Shown here one piece after another: positions 1 through 13,600 of a stretch of DNA of 64,000 nucleotides. The stretch is taken from positions 62,001 through 126,000 of the forward strand of contig NBAZ01000003.1 in assembly GCA_002794735.1 (NCBI GenBank), read 5' to 3'. Under the pieces are notes generated by a model. It made no database searches and had not been told where the DNA came from. It saw nothing but the letters and a program-made list of their open reading frames with translations. The first letter of the stretch is position 1; each line of letters begins with the position of its first letter. The position numbers and the translations under genes are program-made. This DNA is from Pyrrhoderma lamaoense. Lineage: Eukaryota > Basidiomycota > Agaricomycetes > Hymenochaetales > Hymenochaetaceae.

Positions 1-1092
1 TGGACAAGGAAGAGGTGGAAGAGCTACTAAAAAGAGAAGAAAGGAGGATGAGGAAGAGGGAGAAGAGATTGAGGGAGAGAAGGGAGAGAAGGGAGAAGGC
101 CAAGGTTGCTTGGAAGAATGCGAGTGAAAATTTGAATTTGACAATGCATTTTGGAAAGAAAGGGGAGCAGGAGGTGTAGGGGCGGGGATGAGGGAAGGTG
201 AGGAAGAAGGAGGGAATGTTGAAACGCCTGGGACGAGGCCTCCCCATGATGGTTCATCCGCCAACACCAACAGTCTAGAGACTCCAAATGGGAATAGTTT
301 AACCCCCCATCTTCCTCTACCACACCCCCCTCTTCGCTCACACCCAACTCCACCACACTCGCATCCTCTACTTCACCCTCCTCTACCTCTTCTTCATCCA
401 CACTCTCAACCTCCTCAGCAGGTTCGGGGATACTGGCCCAAATCCGTACATCTCGCCCTTATCTTGCCCTTTCCCACTTCTATCACCTCCTGAGACGTGC
501 ACACCTAGCAGCCGCGCATTCTCAAGCTCTCGAACGTATGCGGCGAAGGAGACAAGTATATGGGCGTGAGTTGGGGTTATCGGATGCTGTGCTAGGTGAT
601 GGAACCAGGATATCAGCCGGGTTTAACGGGACTGGTGTTGATAGTAGTGGTATTAATGGTGGGTTAATCGGGAATGGTCTAGCTACGGGTGTCAGCGGCA
701 CTACTGTTGCTGCTTCTACAGTCTCAACGTCCGTCCTAGGCTGGGGATTAGGAAGCTTTGGTCTTCGGAGAGATCGTAGAGAGCGAGAGAGACGGAACTT
801 AGTTGTAGCAGCTGCTGAGACTAGGTTTGATCGGATGGGAAGGACTGAGACTATGAGTACTAGTATAAGTACTGTTAGTGGGTTAAGTGGTACAAGTGGT
901 GTTAGTGGAATAGGTAGTGAAGGACATGGATTAGACGAAGTCACCAGGACGAAAGTTCAACAGGAACAGCAGAGAGAACGAGATCGAACAGTACTATCCC
1001 CGCCAGAGCCGATGACTGGTAGTCAATGGTCACTTTGGTGGTTTGGCCCGTTGAGAAGGTGGAGGTTGCAAGATTCGAGTGTATACTCTTAG
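1..1092 (+). CDS. 3' end of an unidentified gene (partial)
   Basis: The window opens inside a gene. Positions 3-179 read as a Lys/Glu/Arg-rich, coiled-coil-like segment. From about 298 a second frame is open without a stop to 1092. It covers a Ser/Thr/Pro linker, an Arg-rich helix (RMRRRRQVYGREL), a Gly/Ser/Thr-rich stretch and a distinctive C-terminus, SLWWFGPLRRWRLQDSSVYS. The two parts must be joined by an intron lying roughly within 180-297; a GTGAGG donor near 199 and AG acceptors near 276 and 295 are candidates, but I cannot fix them. I do not recognise the family. The aromatic and basic C-terminus looks conserved rather than random, and no membrane segment is visible in this part. The start lies outside the window. 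Confidence 0.45.
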
Positions 1093-2054
1093 TCTGTTAG
1101 CTGGCTAGTTAGTAACTCCTTCTCTCTACCACCGCCAAAGCATACTGTTTAGTTGTTATCTTTCCAAGTACCCTTCATAGTAATCCATAGTCCTTAGTTA
1201 TAGTTCATATTCATATCGTGCATCCACTGTAGCCAAGCTCCAATCATCCTCTCCTTTCTTTGTAACAATGTTTTTTCTGCTCCTTGGTCTGTTTTTAATA
1301 GTGTCGTTCTGTTTAGCTTATTTTTCCCCCTATGCTTTGATCTACTTCTTTTTTCCTACACATCTTCGACTACATGTACTTGTATGTATCATCCAAAATA
1401 ACAGCAAAGATAACTAGAAATCCTCTGGATACCATTTCATCACTATAGACACATACGTCGTAAAATAGCCTAGAAGAAACTATCGGCTTGATGCAGAGCT
1501 AAACTAAATCAAGTTGATCTACTATCCACTCAACATTGATCATGGCAGTTTCCTTTGGCATAGGCTTATATCTTCATATATGAATGGCTATATACATTAC
1601 ATCTTGTCAAAGATATGAAGATATGAGAATCCTCAAGTCGATTATCAATATGGTACAGGCACTTCACCTATAGATCATTGTGAAGTCTATCTCTACATAC
1701 CAATAATCGATAGTATATACTCAACATCTTACTGTGACTAAAGGTTATGACTGTGACAAAGACTGTATTGTTGTCTTAAGATAACTAAGACCACTAGTAT
1801 TAGAATATATGTGACAGTGTGACACTCCATAACATAAATGTTACCTCATAACAACACTCTATTTACAGTTACACGTCTACACACTTTACTCGTGCCTGTC
1901 CGCGTCATCCACATCATCGTTGTCTTCTTCCTCACAATCTACACTGTTGTACTACTTTTCTCAGTGTACGGGGTTATACACCCTCTTGCCAACTCTAGTA
2001 GAGACAAAGGAATCATTCAACCAAACGTAATACGAAAACTCAGAGAGAAACAAG
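1093..2054. other. intergenic, no gene seen
   Basis: This is an AT-rich spacer carrying the 3' side of the gene on its left and the upstream region of the cornichon gene. The short reading frames here have no recognisable protein features. No repeat or RNA gene was seen. Confidence 0.5.
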
Positions 2055-3895
2055 ATGCTCGGTGAAGGTATTATTTTTTCTACTATTTCTTTCTATAATT
2101 TTCACCCATCTTTCTTCATCTTTTTTTGTTCCTTTCTTGTCTCATTATCTTCTATCTTTCTTTTTCAACTATAAAGCTCTGAAACTGAATGAGTAAAATG
2201 CTGACGTGTCTTTTCTTTGCTTTCATCTCTGGGGATCTCGTTATCATCCCGTTTACTCCACGACTCAACATTTTGCTTACGCTCGAATGCTTGGTATCCT
2301 TCTTCCGGATGTAATTGCACTTAATGCTCTCTATTCATTGGTTATGGCTATGATTCTATCGTCAAAACACCACATCTATCAACCGCCCTTCGTTCACCAA
2401 ACTAATGATCGAAATAATGATGGTCTTACCTTACGCACATTGCCCCTTACCAATATCGTAATGGCCTATTACTGCACCCGAATATGTACAACCCTTCATC
2501 TGGCATGAATACTTACCATGTTACAAACGCATGGATATCCTCCTACTCAACTTCGGATATACGTACGACTTATCCGGGAAATTTCAATTTACTTATGATG
2601 CATATATTTCAATTCGGCAAATGGTTGAATATGTCGTATGCACCATTTTACACATGCACACACATGCAGGCTGGCTATTTCTCTTTTCTGTCCTCTTCGC
2701 GGCAGGTCTTTTATTCACGATGGTCTTCTTCGTACGTTATCATCTTTAAACACTCAGATTCATACTTGCCTTTCTTCGAAAACTCTCCATCCCTTCCAAT
2801 TTGTTTCGTTCTTATATGCGTTCTACAAACAAAAGAGGGCGAAAGTCAGGAACGTCTACTGGTGAAGTCTTTACGACTCGGGAAAGATATATTATCACAT
2901 ATCGCCCTCTTATTATTCCGAAGCGGTCTGGATTAGTTACATTATAGCCCCTTTCCCCCTATCTATATCTTCATAGACCGATTTTACTAACTCAATCTCT
3001 TTCATGCTTCTTTATACGGCTTGCTTCTTGGCTCCTTTCTCGCTGCTATTGGATCGTGGACCACCGCGCCGCATCTGTGATTCAACATTTTTCTCGACTT
3101 TTTGTTTCTCGGATGCACAAATTTCCAAATCATGGATGCTCGGATTACGTAGATCATCATGTTCTCAGACCTCGAATGTGACTATATCAACCCAATAGAC
3201 CTGTGCAACAAACTCAACCAGGTATGCCCCTTTTCTGTGATGCAAGAGGAAGAGACATTCTGACTGACTTCGCTAATCTCCTCATCTCTGTCTATCATTA
3301 TTACAACAAGTTTGTACTCCCTGAAAACGGTGCTCACGCATTCCTCACACTCCTCTTCTTACTCTCGGGACAATGGACAGCTTTCTTACTCAACGCACCG
3401 CTCGTTGCGTTCAACGCAAACAAGTACGTTTTTCTTGATTAGTGTCATTTTATCTCTTCAATCATACAACGTGTCTATGTTTTGATCTCTTTAACTTTTA
3501 TAATCTACCGTATTGTGAATTCATTTTACTAATATACGCCCCATTTTTACTCATAAATAGGATTTTAAACAAAACTCACATGTATGACGCGACGGAAATC
3601 TTTCGAACTCTATCCGGGCATAAGAAGGAGTCATTTATCAAGCTTGGTTTCTATCTCATGAGCTTTTTCTACTATCTGTATAGGTGCGGTACTTCTTTCC
3701 TTTCCCCTTACCACCAATCCTTCCTTTCGAATTTGTGCTCTAATTCTGCTCGTATGAAATATACTGACACATATTTGAATATTCGCATATACGCTCAACA
3801 CGGAACGATCTTTATAATTATAAACAAATAATCGGATCCGAACTGCATGCAATCTCAATAGAATGATTGTCGCACTTATTGCAGAGAGCGAGTAA
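2055..3895 (+). CDS. ERV14: cornichon-family ER cargo receptor (Erv14)
   Basis: This cargo receptor of COPII vesicles picks up transmembrane cargo in the ER for transport to the Golgi. I assemble six exons: 2055-2067, 2670-2731, 3153-3221, 3311-3423, 3561-3683 and 3862-3895. All have GT-AG borders and consistent phases, and together they give 137 residues, the usual length of the family. The protein begins MLGEGWLFLF, carries the family segment [19 protein letters not shown], and has the COPII-binding motif IFRTL at about residues 99-103. It ends [14 protein letters not shown]. Three hydrophobic helices are visible. The start was chosen because only the 13-nt exon ending in G restores the conserved Gly-Trp at the border of exon 2. 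The first intron is 602 nt and the second 421 nt, long for this window. No reading-frame damage is seen. Confidence 0.95.
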
Positions 3896-5785
3896 ATGCA
3901 TGTCTCCCCACTCATCTTCGCTCTTCCCTAGCCCGCCTCTACCAACATTGACATTCTCTCTAGCCTGAGTGTCATAACATCTAAATCTCCTTAACCCCTC
4001 CACTTTCCCGAATACTTAGCCCGCTTTCTACGTTTTGTCTCTTTTGATAAATTTGCTTTTATTTCTCAACATCATTTCATTTTATGTTGTATATCCACTA
4101 AGGTCATTATAAGATGTACGTTGTGTAATCTTAATGCGATATTAGTGTCTTTGGTGTGTACGTGTTTGTATGGACAGTCGATCACTCGAATGGTGTTTTG
4201 ATAGACTTCTGTAATGTTTGCAACCGTATCCGCATTCGTGTGTCTGTATTTCACTCATCTTATTCCCTTCTATTGTACATTGTATGAAGTAGATTGATGC
4301 GGGATAGGAGAGCGTGGTACGAGAGCTCTCCCAATTTCCTGTCAGTAAGAAGCCTGGCGCACACACTGAAGAGTTATGCCACATTTTGTTTCCGTATAGC
4401 TACTCAACGTTCTTCTGCTCTCTGTACTTCAAAAGCACATGGTACTCGGCACAGTAAGCCCAAAAGCAATCCTCAGTATAACAATCCTACACAGCAAGTT
4501 GTAGTTCCGCGTATTTCTACCACTTTACCTACCTTTATACCGATATCCTGTTGATAGGATGTTCCAAGTAAGTACCGACCTATATCTGTATATTATGTGT
4601 TCTGTATTTGAGACTGGGGCTTGCGATGACCTGAGGGGTAAAGCTACGATAATCGTAGAAAAGAATAAAGCAGCTTGACAGGAGAATGTAGCCGAGATAG
4701 AGTTTTGACGGTAGCAACCTGGCAAAAATACTAATTTAATTGCTATTTATTCACTTGACTCGCTTTTTAAACTATAAAAGATCGATTTGAATAAAACTTA
4801 TGTATCTGAGCGCTAAGAAATAGGACTTGATTATTACATGTTCAAAACTTCGACGACAACACTCCCTATGAAGTCGCTTGTCCACTCTTTATCAACCTCA
4901 TTTCCTTTAATTACCTAAACACTTTTTTCAGAACACCTGTTTTCATCTATATTTGTTATGAAGCTCATGAACTTCAGCATATGATACCAAGATAGTGCTA
5001 CGCCACACCGTAAGATGTTTTTGAGGGGGAACAAACAAAGATATGTCCATGCCAAGCAGTTACGGTACAAAAGCCGAGCTAGAGCACAAGACAAAAGGAC
5101 TGTTTTTAGTGGAGTAGATAAGGTGTTCATATATTGACACTGTCGAATACAAGCAATGCACACGCGCGACGGAGATCGAGAACAGACCTATGAGCACGGG
5201 GCATAAGGATATCAGATTACCGCTGACCCTAGGCAAGGGAAAGCTTGGACAGATGTAAGACACGAAGAGAGCGGACATGCGCAGGCCAACACATGCAATC
5301 AAGTGCTTCCATTAATTAGTCGCATATCTACACGTTACATCATAAAAAGGATAAAAACTGAAGAAAAGAAAAGATATAGAAAGATGTATGAACCACCGAC
5401 CCACGGTACCTCCTTTTGTCAGTAAAGACCAACGAGGACGACCGCTAGCGGGTACTAAGACGTTCACGAAGTGTATCTGAGCTCAGTTTGACACTCTAGA
5501 AAACAGTCCCGTATAAGATAAGAGGGGACCATGAGCAACATTATTGGGAAACTATCAGTAACTGAGCTGCCGCACAAAGAAAAAAACCAGCACATGGCGA
5601 AATTTTTTTGCTTTATGGACTGGTGTTCAGGGCCGGTCACAATTCCCGTATATGGGTCACACACGAGACAGAGGAGTGACCTGGCGGCTTCGCATCAGAA
5701 TGCCAAATTTGAAAAAAGTAGGCAATGAGATCGATAAAAGAGTTGATAGCACCTGGTTCCGCCTTTTACCCTAGGTTAAGTCATA
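3896..5785. other. intergenic, no gene seen
   Basis: Nearly 1.9 kb without a supportable gene on either strand. The short reading frames present lack protein-like composition and splice support. It should include the 3' UTR of the cornichon gene and the upstream region of the sugar kinase gene. Confidence 0.45.
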
Positions 5786-7832
5786 ATGAGCACCGTCTCT
5801 ACACCTGGATCACAGATCAAAACTGGGACTGAGAGTCGACGCTGGTTCTTATGTATAGACTGTGGGGGAACAAACACACGATGCGCAATCGCATCATCAA
5901 CCGGAAACTCTCAGAGTATAATTGGTTTTGGCACAGGCGGCCCTTCGAACTTCTCTTACATCGGGCCTCAAGCGTTTCTTATCCAAATAGCCAACGCAGT
6001 CACACAAGCGCTGGTGCAAGCGGGTGTAGATCTCAAAGACGCCCAGGATTCGCTCTCTTTATCTTCAGTCCTTTCAGCGCATACATCCACCTCATCCTCT
6101 CTTTCCCAATCTTCCAATTTAATCCCAAAGCCGACCCGCAAACGCTTGTTTACCTCAGCCTGGTTGGGAGTCTCAGGCATTGACTCCCCTCAGCAGATAT
6201 CTTCTCTCCTACCCCTCCTTTCCTCACTTTTACTCCTTCCACCCCGTCCACCCTACCTTATCCTCAAAAATGATACTTCCCTCCTTTCTGCGCCGCTGGT
6301 ATCAGTCAACCTCCGAAATCCAGTGATCAAGACATGTGTATGTGTCATCGGTGGGACGGGTAGTATCGCTGCCAGTTTTAGAGTCGGAGCCGGTGAAAAC
6401 GGAGACGAACATAATGCTTCTAGTACTACAATAGATAATAGTGCTAAGCTTGATATTTATAACTCAGGTGATGAAAGTAACGGGGTAATTGATTTCTCTT
6501 AGTTTTGTTTCACTCCTCCATGTCACTTATACTAATTTTGAATATAAATTACTCCCAGGACCTACCTATTCCAAAATCTCAATCTCTGCCAGAAGAACTC
6601 GCTCGCATTGGCGGCTGGGGCTGGCTACTCGGAGATGAAGGAGGTGGATTCCACGTTGGTAGGACAGCTATAAGGCATCTTCTCAGAGAATACGAATTCT
6701 CTGTGTTGTCTGGTAAACCTCTTCCGCCCGTCGAGTCGGTCGGACACGTTAATCCTGTCAAAGAATCAACGGAGAAAGAGCTCGGATCCGTTGAATCCGC
6801 TAGCGATGCAATTGCAAATGCTGACGGGGATGACGGAGATAACGAAGAAGAGGGAGAAGAAGACATATCTCTTCGAACGCAAATCTTGACCCTCTTCGGC
6901 GTTCGCACAGCACCAGAACTTCTCTCGCTCTTGCATGATCCTGATCCAGAACCTACTACGCTCTCCTCTGCACCTACATCAGAGTCTGTGACTCCATGCA
7001 GTGCAAAACAAGAGGAATCAGGCCAAGAAGTAGATGACAACGAAGCTCAAACACAGTTGAATAAACTAGAAGGAGCACAACAACGTGGAAAACTTTTGCA
7101 GCAACAACAGAAAGAACAACTCCGCCCACACCGTCTACTCCAGCGCCAACAACGACTCTCAGTACTCGCACCACTCGTCTTCCGTGCCGCCTTTGGTGAT
7201 TCAGAAAACCAACAGAAGCACCGAATCGAGAGCAGAATCAAGAGCAGAATCTTAATCATATGAAAGAACGGGAGTTGGAGCGGAAGAATGACGGAGACGG
7301 CACTACTAATAATAACGGGGCCCGAACCGAGGTCGGAGCGAAACCTGAAACCGGTACCGATGATGAGGAAACTAAAACATCAAGAACTCAGAAGAGAAAA
7401 GGCGAAAGGAAAAGAGCGAAAGGAGGAGACCCGCTTGCCTTGGCAGTTTTGCGCGAGACAAGCGCAGAACTTGCAAACCAGATCTGTATGCTACTATCAC
7501 CTCCAGCTTCTTCTTCAAATTCTTCCTCAGATCCCCAATCAAGCTCTGATTCGACCTCCCTACTCGTCCCCGCCTCATCTTCCTTGCTCGTTCTCGGTGG
7601 GAGCTTAGTAGGAATACCACCCTACCAAGCTATGCTCTTCGATGCACTCGCAGCGAGAGGCCAGAGATTCGCACAATTTGAAACTGAGGGTGAGGTAAAT
7701 GTTACGAGTGTTAACGGAGATGAATCCTCGAAAGTTGGCACAGCAACAAATACGAAGAAGATAACAAACTTTGTACATGTCCAGATACCCGCTCAAGAGG
7801 GTGCTCTGGCACTTGCTAGACTGTTTTCCTAA
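5786..7832 (+). CDS. BadF/BcrA-type ATPase, N-acetylglucosamine kinase-like
   Basis: A sugar kinase of the actin/Hsp70 ATPase fold, expected to phosphorylate N-acetylglucosamine or a related amino sugar in the cytosol. Exon 1 is 5786-6484 and intron 1 is 6485-6558. Exon 1 carries the phosphate loop CIDCGGTN (about residues 23-30), the NDTSLL segment with its catalytic Asp near 163, and GGTGS near 189-193. Exon 2 carries GGWGWLLGDEGGG, and the C-terminus has the adenosine-site segment LGGSLVGIPPYQ. An acidic, Gln-rich insert of over 100 residues makes it long for the family (about 657 residues). Between 7200 and 7258 the frame shifts by one base. This is either one lost base, for example in GAAT near 7224, or a short intron (GT at 7196, AG at 7242). 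Adding one base makes the length divisible by three, so I favour a lost base. Confidence 0.85.
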
Positions 7833-8495
7833 CTCTTTTCTCTCTTCTCATCCCTCCGTCATCATATGTGTCGCGAGATTTGATCTCACTAACATCGCAC
7901 CTGTTATCTGCTATCCATAATCCTGTGTCTATCCTATCTATTGGATTCCATTTATTCACATATTTATTACAGACTCTTTCTTGGTGTTATTCTCTAGCAC
8001 ATTATTTCCAATCTCGGAGTGTTGTAGGCTGTACAAGTGATCTAACTAAACGAATTTATGTAGGAATGTATTCATATGATGATGACATGAGAAACATTGG
8101 AAGTGGAAGGAAGTTACTTGTGAATACACAGATCATCACTTAAACATGTGATCGTCTCCTCAATATGATAGCACATTCATATGCAATTGATATGATATAT
8201 ACTGCAAAGTGTATTATACACTATTCCAGTCACATCAAACAAGAAAACACCTTCCGTACCGCTGAGAAAGTAATAATCGACTTGTATTAGCATGACATTC
8301 TCAATGAAACAATACATACAGCAATCTAAGTTCTGTGCAGAAAACGAAAAAAGGCGATACCCTGGTAGGCCTGGTAGCTCCTTCTTGTCCATCCCTATCA
8401 CATTCTATATGGCTAACGTCCTTCAAGTAGCTATACCAAGGATAAAAATTAGAGGGGTATTCAGTCAATATTACACCAGATAGTTCTTCAGTCGG
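7833..8495. other. convergent intergenic region, no gene seen
   Basis: Spacer between the 3' ends of the sugar kinase (+) and the glycosyltransferase (-). It should hold both 3' UTRs. No convincing reading frame, RNA gene or repeat is visible. Confidence 0.5.
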
Positions 8496-10603
8496 TCAGA
8501 CGGCAGGAATACCTACCATAGCTACAACCCTCGCAACACCTTTAATCTTCTTACACTCCTCTATTACATTACCCGCCCTCTCCATCTCCAATTCGCCTTC
8601 GGCTCCAATTCCACTATTACCGCCGTCCCTCAAATAAGCGTATAAATATCTCAAACAGACCTCCTCTCGGAAATCCCTATAAATTCTCCTATTGTACCGC
8701 CTCTCGGCCCGTCTCGCACTTTCATCGTACCCATGACTCCGATGGACCAGAAAATCATCCCCAAGCACATAAAAGTCTACCCCGCTTAAGTACATCTCGT
8801 ATAAACAGGCTGCCTTGTTTCCTCCATAGCCTACGAATCGCTCGTCACACCATGGTATCATTCTTGGTGGCGTACTGATTTTGGATCTAGATCCTGCACT
8901 TGCTTCCGTTGTTACAAATTCCCTCACCAGTTCCGAATTTGACATTCCTTCCATCCCCATCCCTAGCCCAAACCCCATATCTAAACCCTCCCGCCTAAAT
9001 ACAACATACGGCTCATAAGCATATTGATAGTCCTCCCCCTTCACCTTATATACCTCCCCTTCTCTTCTAACTCCAAAAACCCACCGCTCATAATCGGTTC
9101 CGTTATGCCCATACTCCCAACTCCGATGAAACATCCCAATCTCTCCTTTCTCATAAAGCCCCTTTAGTTCCTCTTTCGTGCTCGGGAACCGCGAAACGTC
9201 GTACCCATCCTCATGATTTGTATACTCAAATGCCGGAATGACTAGCGCTGCGAGCCCAGCACGCAAGAGATCTTGAATAGAATACTCTTCCTTCCCTTCG
9301 CCGGTGGCTACCACACCATTTTTCTCTTGCATCCAACTCCACTGACCCTTCTTATTTTTCCCCTTCCCCTTCTTCCTCATGGGCCGACCTCCGCCATTCC
9401 TATCCTTATCACCCCCCACGTATCCAGTAGCACCCATCAAAGCTTCTCTAACCCTCTTCCTGAAATTTGTACATGGCACAAAATCAACATCAAGCATCAT
9501 AACGTAATTCGTCCTCGCAAAAAATCGTGCAATGTTCCTCCAAGCATTGAACTGCCGGTCTCCCGGCGCGGGCGTCAATACTAGGTGCACATCCACGTAT
9601 TTACTCATAAGAGGTGTTGATGTATATAATTTGTGGAGAGCATCGAGGAAATTAATCTCTCTTTCTTTTTCTCTTCTGTTTCTTGCTTTCCGTCACCAAA
9701 ACTTGATACTTGTGGTTCACCCTTTCTCTTCGTTACTTGATCAGCACGGTCTTCTTCTCTTCCTTGAATTTTCTTCTTAAGTTCTAGTCCATTATCTTCA
9801 TTTCTAATATGAGTTTCCTCAGATCTCTCTTTAGGCCCAGCTTTAAAGAAGAAGGAAGAAGCAGAAAGTTCGGCCTTTGAGACGTGCACAGTGACAGATA
9901 TTGGACCTTGATACCGTTCAACTAGCTGTCTGAAGATCTCAAACCTATTCCGTGTTACAAGTGTCGTAATTGTGATGTCCTCTTTCTCATGCTCCGAGTT
10001 CGCTCGATAGTAGTATGGCACGATATCAAGGTTCGGCTGGTCCATGTATGCAAGATTCTCATGACTAACAGAGAAAGCCTTGGATAAAAAAAGGGAAGCT
10101 GGCATTGATGTATCCTTATTCACCTTAAGTGATTTAAGCTTGCTGCCATTGACGTCCAAGTTATCACTAGAAAGAGAAGCCGTTTTTTTGCGGAATGCTG
10201 ACGTAATAAAAGCGCTCATGCTCTGAGAAACCGGATATTGGGCATCCCAGTATATGACATCTTCTGCATGCTTGAGAAAATTTGATGTTTCATTAAGAGC
10301 TGAAGGGGTGTTTAAACGATCTCTTATATAAGCACTAGAGCTAGAGCCAGATATAGTACCAGGAGCTAAGCCAAAACGTGATTTCCCGTCCCAAGTTATG
10401 ATAAGAGTGTCAAAGATATTAGATATGCCAGCAGTAGGATGAGATAAAGATTCGGGTAGGAGGCCCAGAATATCGTATGTGAAAGGAGATAAGAAATGAT
10501 TCGTTGTATAAAGAACAGCCAGGAAGACATAGAACGTGCATGCCACCCGGAGAGTGCTTGCCAAACTGCGATTCAACCAAAGAGTGTGAAGCTTTATGTT
10601 CAT
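8496..10603 (-). CDS. GT49 (LARGE-like) glycosyltransferase, one apparent frame loss
   Basis: Predicted Golgi type II membrane glycosyltransferase of family GT49, the family of the LARGE/B4GAT1 C-terminal domain. The product starts at 10603 with a short cytosolic tail and a signal anchor at about residues 20-33. It continues through a variable stem to the segment RFEIFRQLVERYQGPISVT and an Arg/Glu-rich linker. The catalytic half follows in another frame with TYVMMLDVDF-like sequence (NYVMMLDVDFVPC), whose D-x-D binds metal and nucleotide sugar, then GDRQFNAWRNIARFFART. The two frames join cleanly (INFLDALHKLYTST leads into the catalytic half) if the A5 run read on the minus strand at 9666-9670 has lost one base. 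The total length is then divisible by three, giving 702 residues. A short intron here is the alternative, but no good donor/acceptor pair with matching phase was found. The substrate cannot be told from sequence. Confidence 0.8.
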
Positions 10604-13600
10604 AGTTCATAAGCCAACGTGAAATCAGTATACAGTATTTGAGAGAGAATAACAGAGGTGCAAGACCTTCTCAGAGGTCGCCCGAGGTCGTCGGCACGCT
10701 CAATGAGAAGGGGTAATCGCTGATTCTTGATTCCACTCCCTGTTTACGTCACTATTCATTTTCCCACGTATTTTCATGGATTTCTATTTCTAACTTACCG
10801 AGAAAAGCTTCATACTATCATAGAGCATTTGTTTTTATGGGACTCCTTTCAGTCAGTCTGTAACAGTCTACTTCGTGCTACAGGTCCCATTTATAATGAG
10901 AATACCTTGATTTCTCTCTCAAATGCGTTCCTCATCTACACAATCAAAGTTAGGGATCTCCCTAGAACACATCAACACCGCGGTTATAAAAAGTAGAATT
11001 CTTCTTCCAGGCAAAGACATTAAGTCAAACCTCATTTGCCTATTGTCAAGGGGGTGATGTATTAGGCCCGTATTCTCCGCCTATACTACTCTGAATTCTG
11101 CGATTCTTCTAAACTGACTCCTTTAATGTTCTTGAGCCAACTGATAAGTGAACTTGAGTCTTCCGAGGTCCAAAGGCTGTTTCGCATAGGATTTTGAATC
11201 TAGACTATCAGAACACCTTTCTGACTTCATCTCATTTCTTGTTGTGGCTTCTATTAGTGCTCTCTCAGACTTATTATGCTATCCTTGAGGTCTTAATTCT
11301 CCTTGAAGTCTCTTATACTAAGTAGTGTCGTTCCCTCTTTTTTAAACTCAATACATATACTCGGTCGAATAAACACAAGTTAGATGACATCACAAGCTAC
11401 AGCTAAAAAACAGCTCGTCATTGCGCTCTCAAGTCAATAACGTCTCCTTAAGACCGCGCGCTAGTCCCCTGTTCGCATATGTTTCATCCTATACTTGTAT
11501 TCTATCCTGGACTACATACAAGTGCATAGAATTTCGTTATTGGTTATTTATAACGTTGAGCAACAACACCCATATCCTACCTTTCCCTTCTCCTCACCGT
11601 CCCGGGTCATCTTTCCACAAAAAATCAATAAACCTTATCTATCAGGGGTACAACGTTTCAGGGAATTACTCTTTGCAAGACGATTTTCCTCCTCTTCTCT
11701 TTTCCATACTTTCCTCATTCGTCCAGAAAAGCCGGCCCCTCCCCCCTCCTTCTCTCACTATGTCAACTTACAACTCAGGGTGCTATTACACACACAAATA
11801 CTGGTGAAGGAAGAAAAGTCCTCCGGGGTGAAGAAGGTGTTCCCACGGTACCAGCAGATGCCATGATAGCTACTTCTATACCTGTGGCTGTGAATAGTAA
11901 GTTGATAATCTTGATACCTCTATGCCTTCACTATGATCCATCACCAGGAGCCCCTTTTTACGTTGGATTGCTTCCATCAAGCATCGCATTAGCAGAAATG
12001 GGCTCTCAGTGATTTCTGGTAGGATCCTTGGACTGGCTAAGTCTGACAGTTCGGTTGGGTATACGAAGTAAGCCGATTTGAAGGGGCTTGGATACACGAT
12101 TTGAAGGTGATAAGAAAAGCATGGAAGAATGAGTCTAGGGGTTGATGACAAACTCGGTGAAGTAAAGGACTTCGTCATTTTCGGCGTTTGCTCTAATGGG
12201 TAGTGATAAAAGGTGCCTTGCATGTTACATCTCAACTTTCTCCTTTACTGGGGTGATGATCCCTTTTTCGTACTGCATCGGCTTACTCATTCCCTTTAAA
12301 TATATTTAAGAGTTTCTCCGTTCCCCCAAATATGGCTCGGACGTCTAAAAAAAATTCGTCATCATTTGACAATATTTAATTCTCAAAAGGGCGCTCAACA
12401 TATTTAATTTAAGGAATGTGTCCTTTTATCCTTCCATTCCATTTATTTTTTAGGACCTATTTCATGAAAAAGACAAACCAAATCCACTCTATCTTGCTCT
12501 TATACTGTTTCGCTTTTCCACTGAGCTCCCTTCAATATATCTTGACCATACTTTTACTATTCACAATAAATTGGACGGTTTCTCGACTGGTTACAGGAAA
12601 AAGGCAACAAAACATAGGTACAGAAGATACGGTGAGTCATATATTATATATCCTTAAAGTCATAATACCCATGATGATGCAAAATACACAATATCTACAC
12701 TCTCCTTTACCTCCTACAAAATTGTGAGTCCCTTTGATATTATTAGATACGCAGACGTCTCCTGGGATCCCATTGCTGCTCTAGCGTCCTTTCATGATGT
12801 ATCTCGTCAGTAAAACTGAATGAAGAGCGAGCATACTTATAGCATACGAGCAGGTGGATATTTCCTTTCAATGACTCCTGAAAGCTTAATTTCATTCGAA
12901 GAGAGCCCTCCAGCACATAGCATGTTGTTGTGCCACACACATGCCTCGCACCATACAACGTATCCACTTGTAGCTCGGGTCTTGAAGTGTAAGCTTTTCG
13001 CGTGTTTGCAGCTGTGATTAGAGCCTCGCCTTCGAGTTGTTGGGGCTTGAAACTCGCACATAGTAGGAGACGGTTCAGAAGAAAGTCGAAACAATGTCTT
13101 GAGTTGGCTCAGCTTAGAGATGCCCTCTCAAGAGTTAAAAAGATATATTTATATAACAGGAGACAAGTCAGAGAAACCAGGGTTAAGCTTCTGATATCGT
13201 ATAACATTGGTAATTTGTTTGCGGTCTCATTAACGATTCATCAGAATAAGTTCTTGAAGGAAACTTGATGCACATGGCTATACGAGTTATTGAGGCCATA
13301 AGCAGAAAATGGGCGTCTCATACAACATTTCAAGTAATCAGTATCAGTGAGTTCCATTTTGTTTTATCTTACGTTGAGGACAACTGCATCATTTTCTCAT
13401 TTCTTCGCTGCCTAGAAATACTAGTTTAGCCGATCAATGAGATTGTCCTAGGACAAAGGCTCTTTAGCATCTACTAGCTGGAAGTATCGAATTATGAGTG
13501 GGGTGTGGAACACAATTGGACATAATGCGTCTGAGGTATCTTCAGTAAAGCTTATTAAGTTGAAGCCATGAAGGATGTAAGCAGGGATTTTGATACTCTG

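Noticed and set aside
9640..9790. An intron in the GT49 gene at the frame change
   Set aside because: Candidate donors (GTAACG, GTATCA) pair only with a very weak acceptor in phase, while one lost A in the A5 run joins the frames cleanly.
11876..12235. 119-codon minus-strand frame
   Set aside because: Part of it reads naturally, but no family, splice partners or signal peptide could be found; chance is not excluded.
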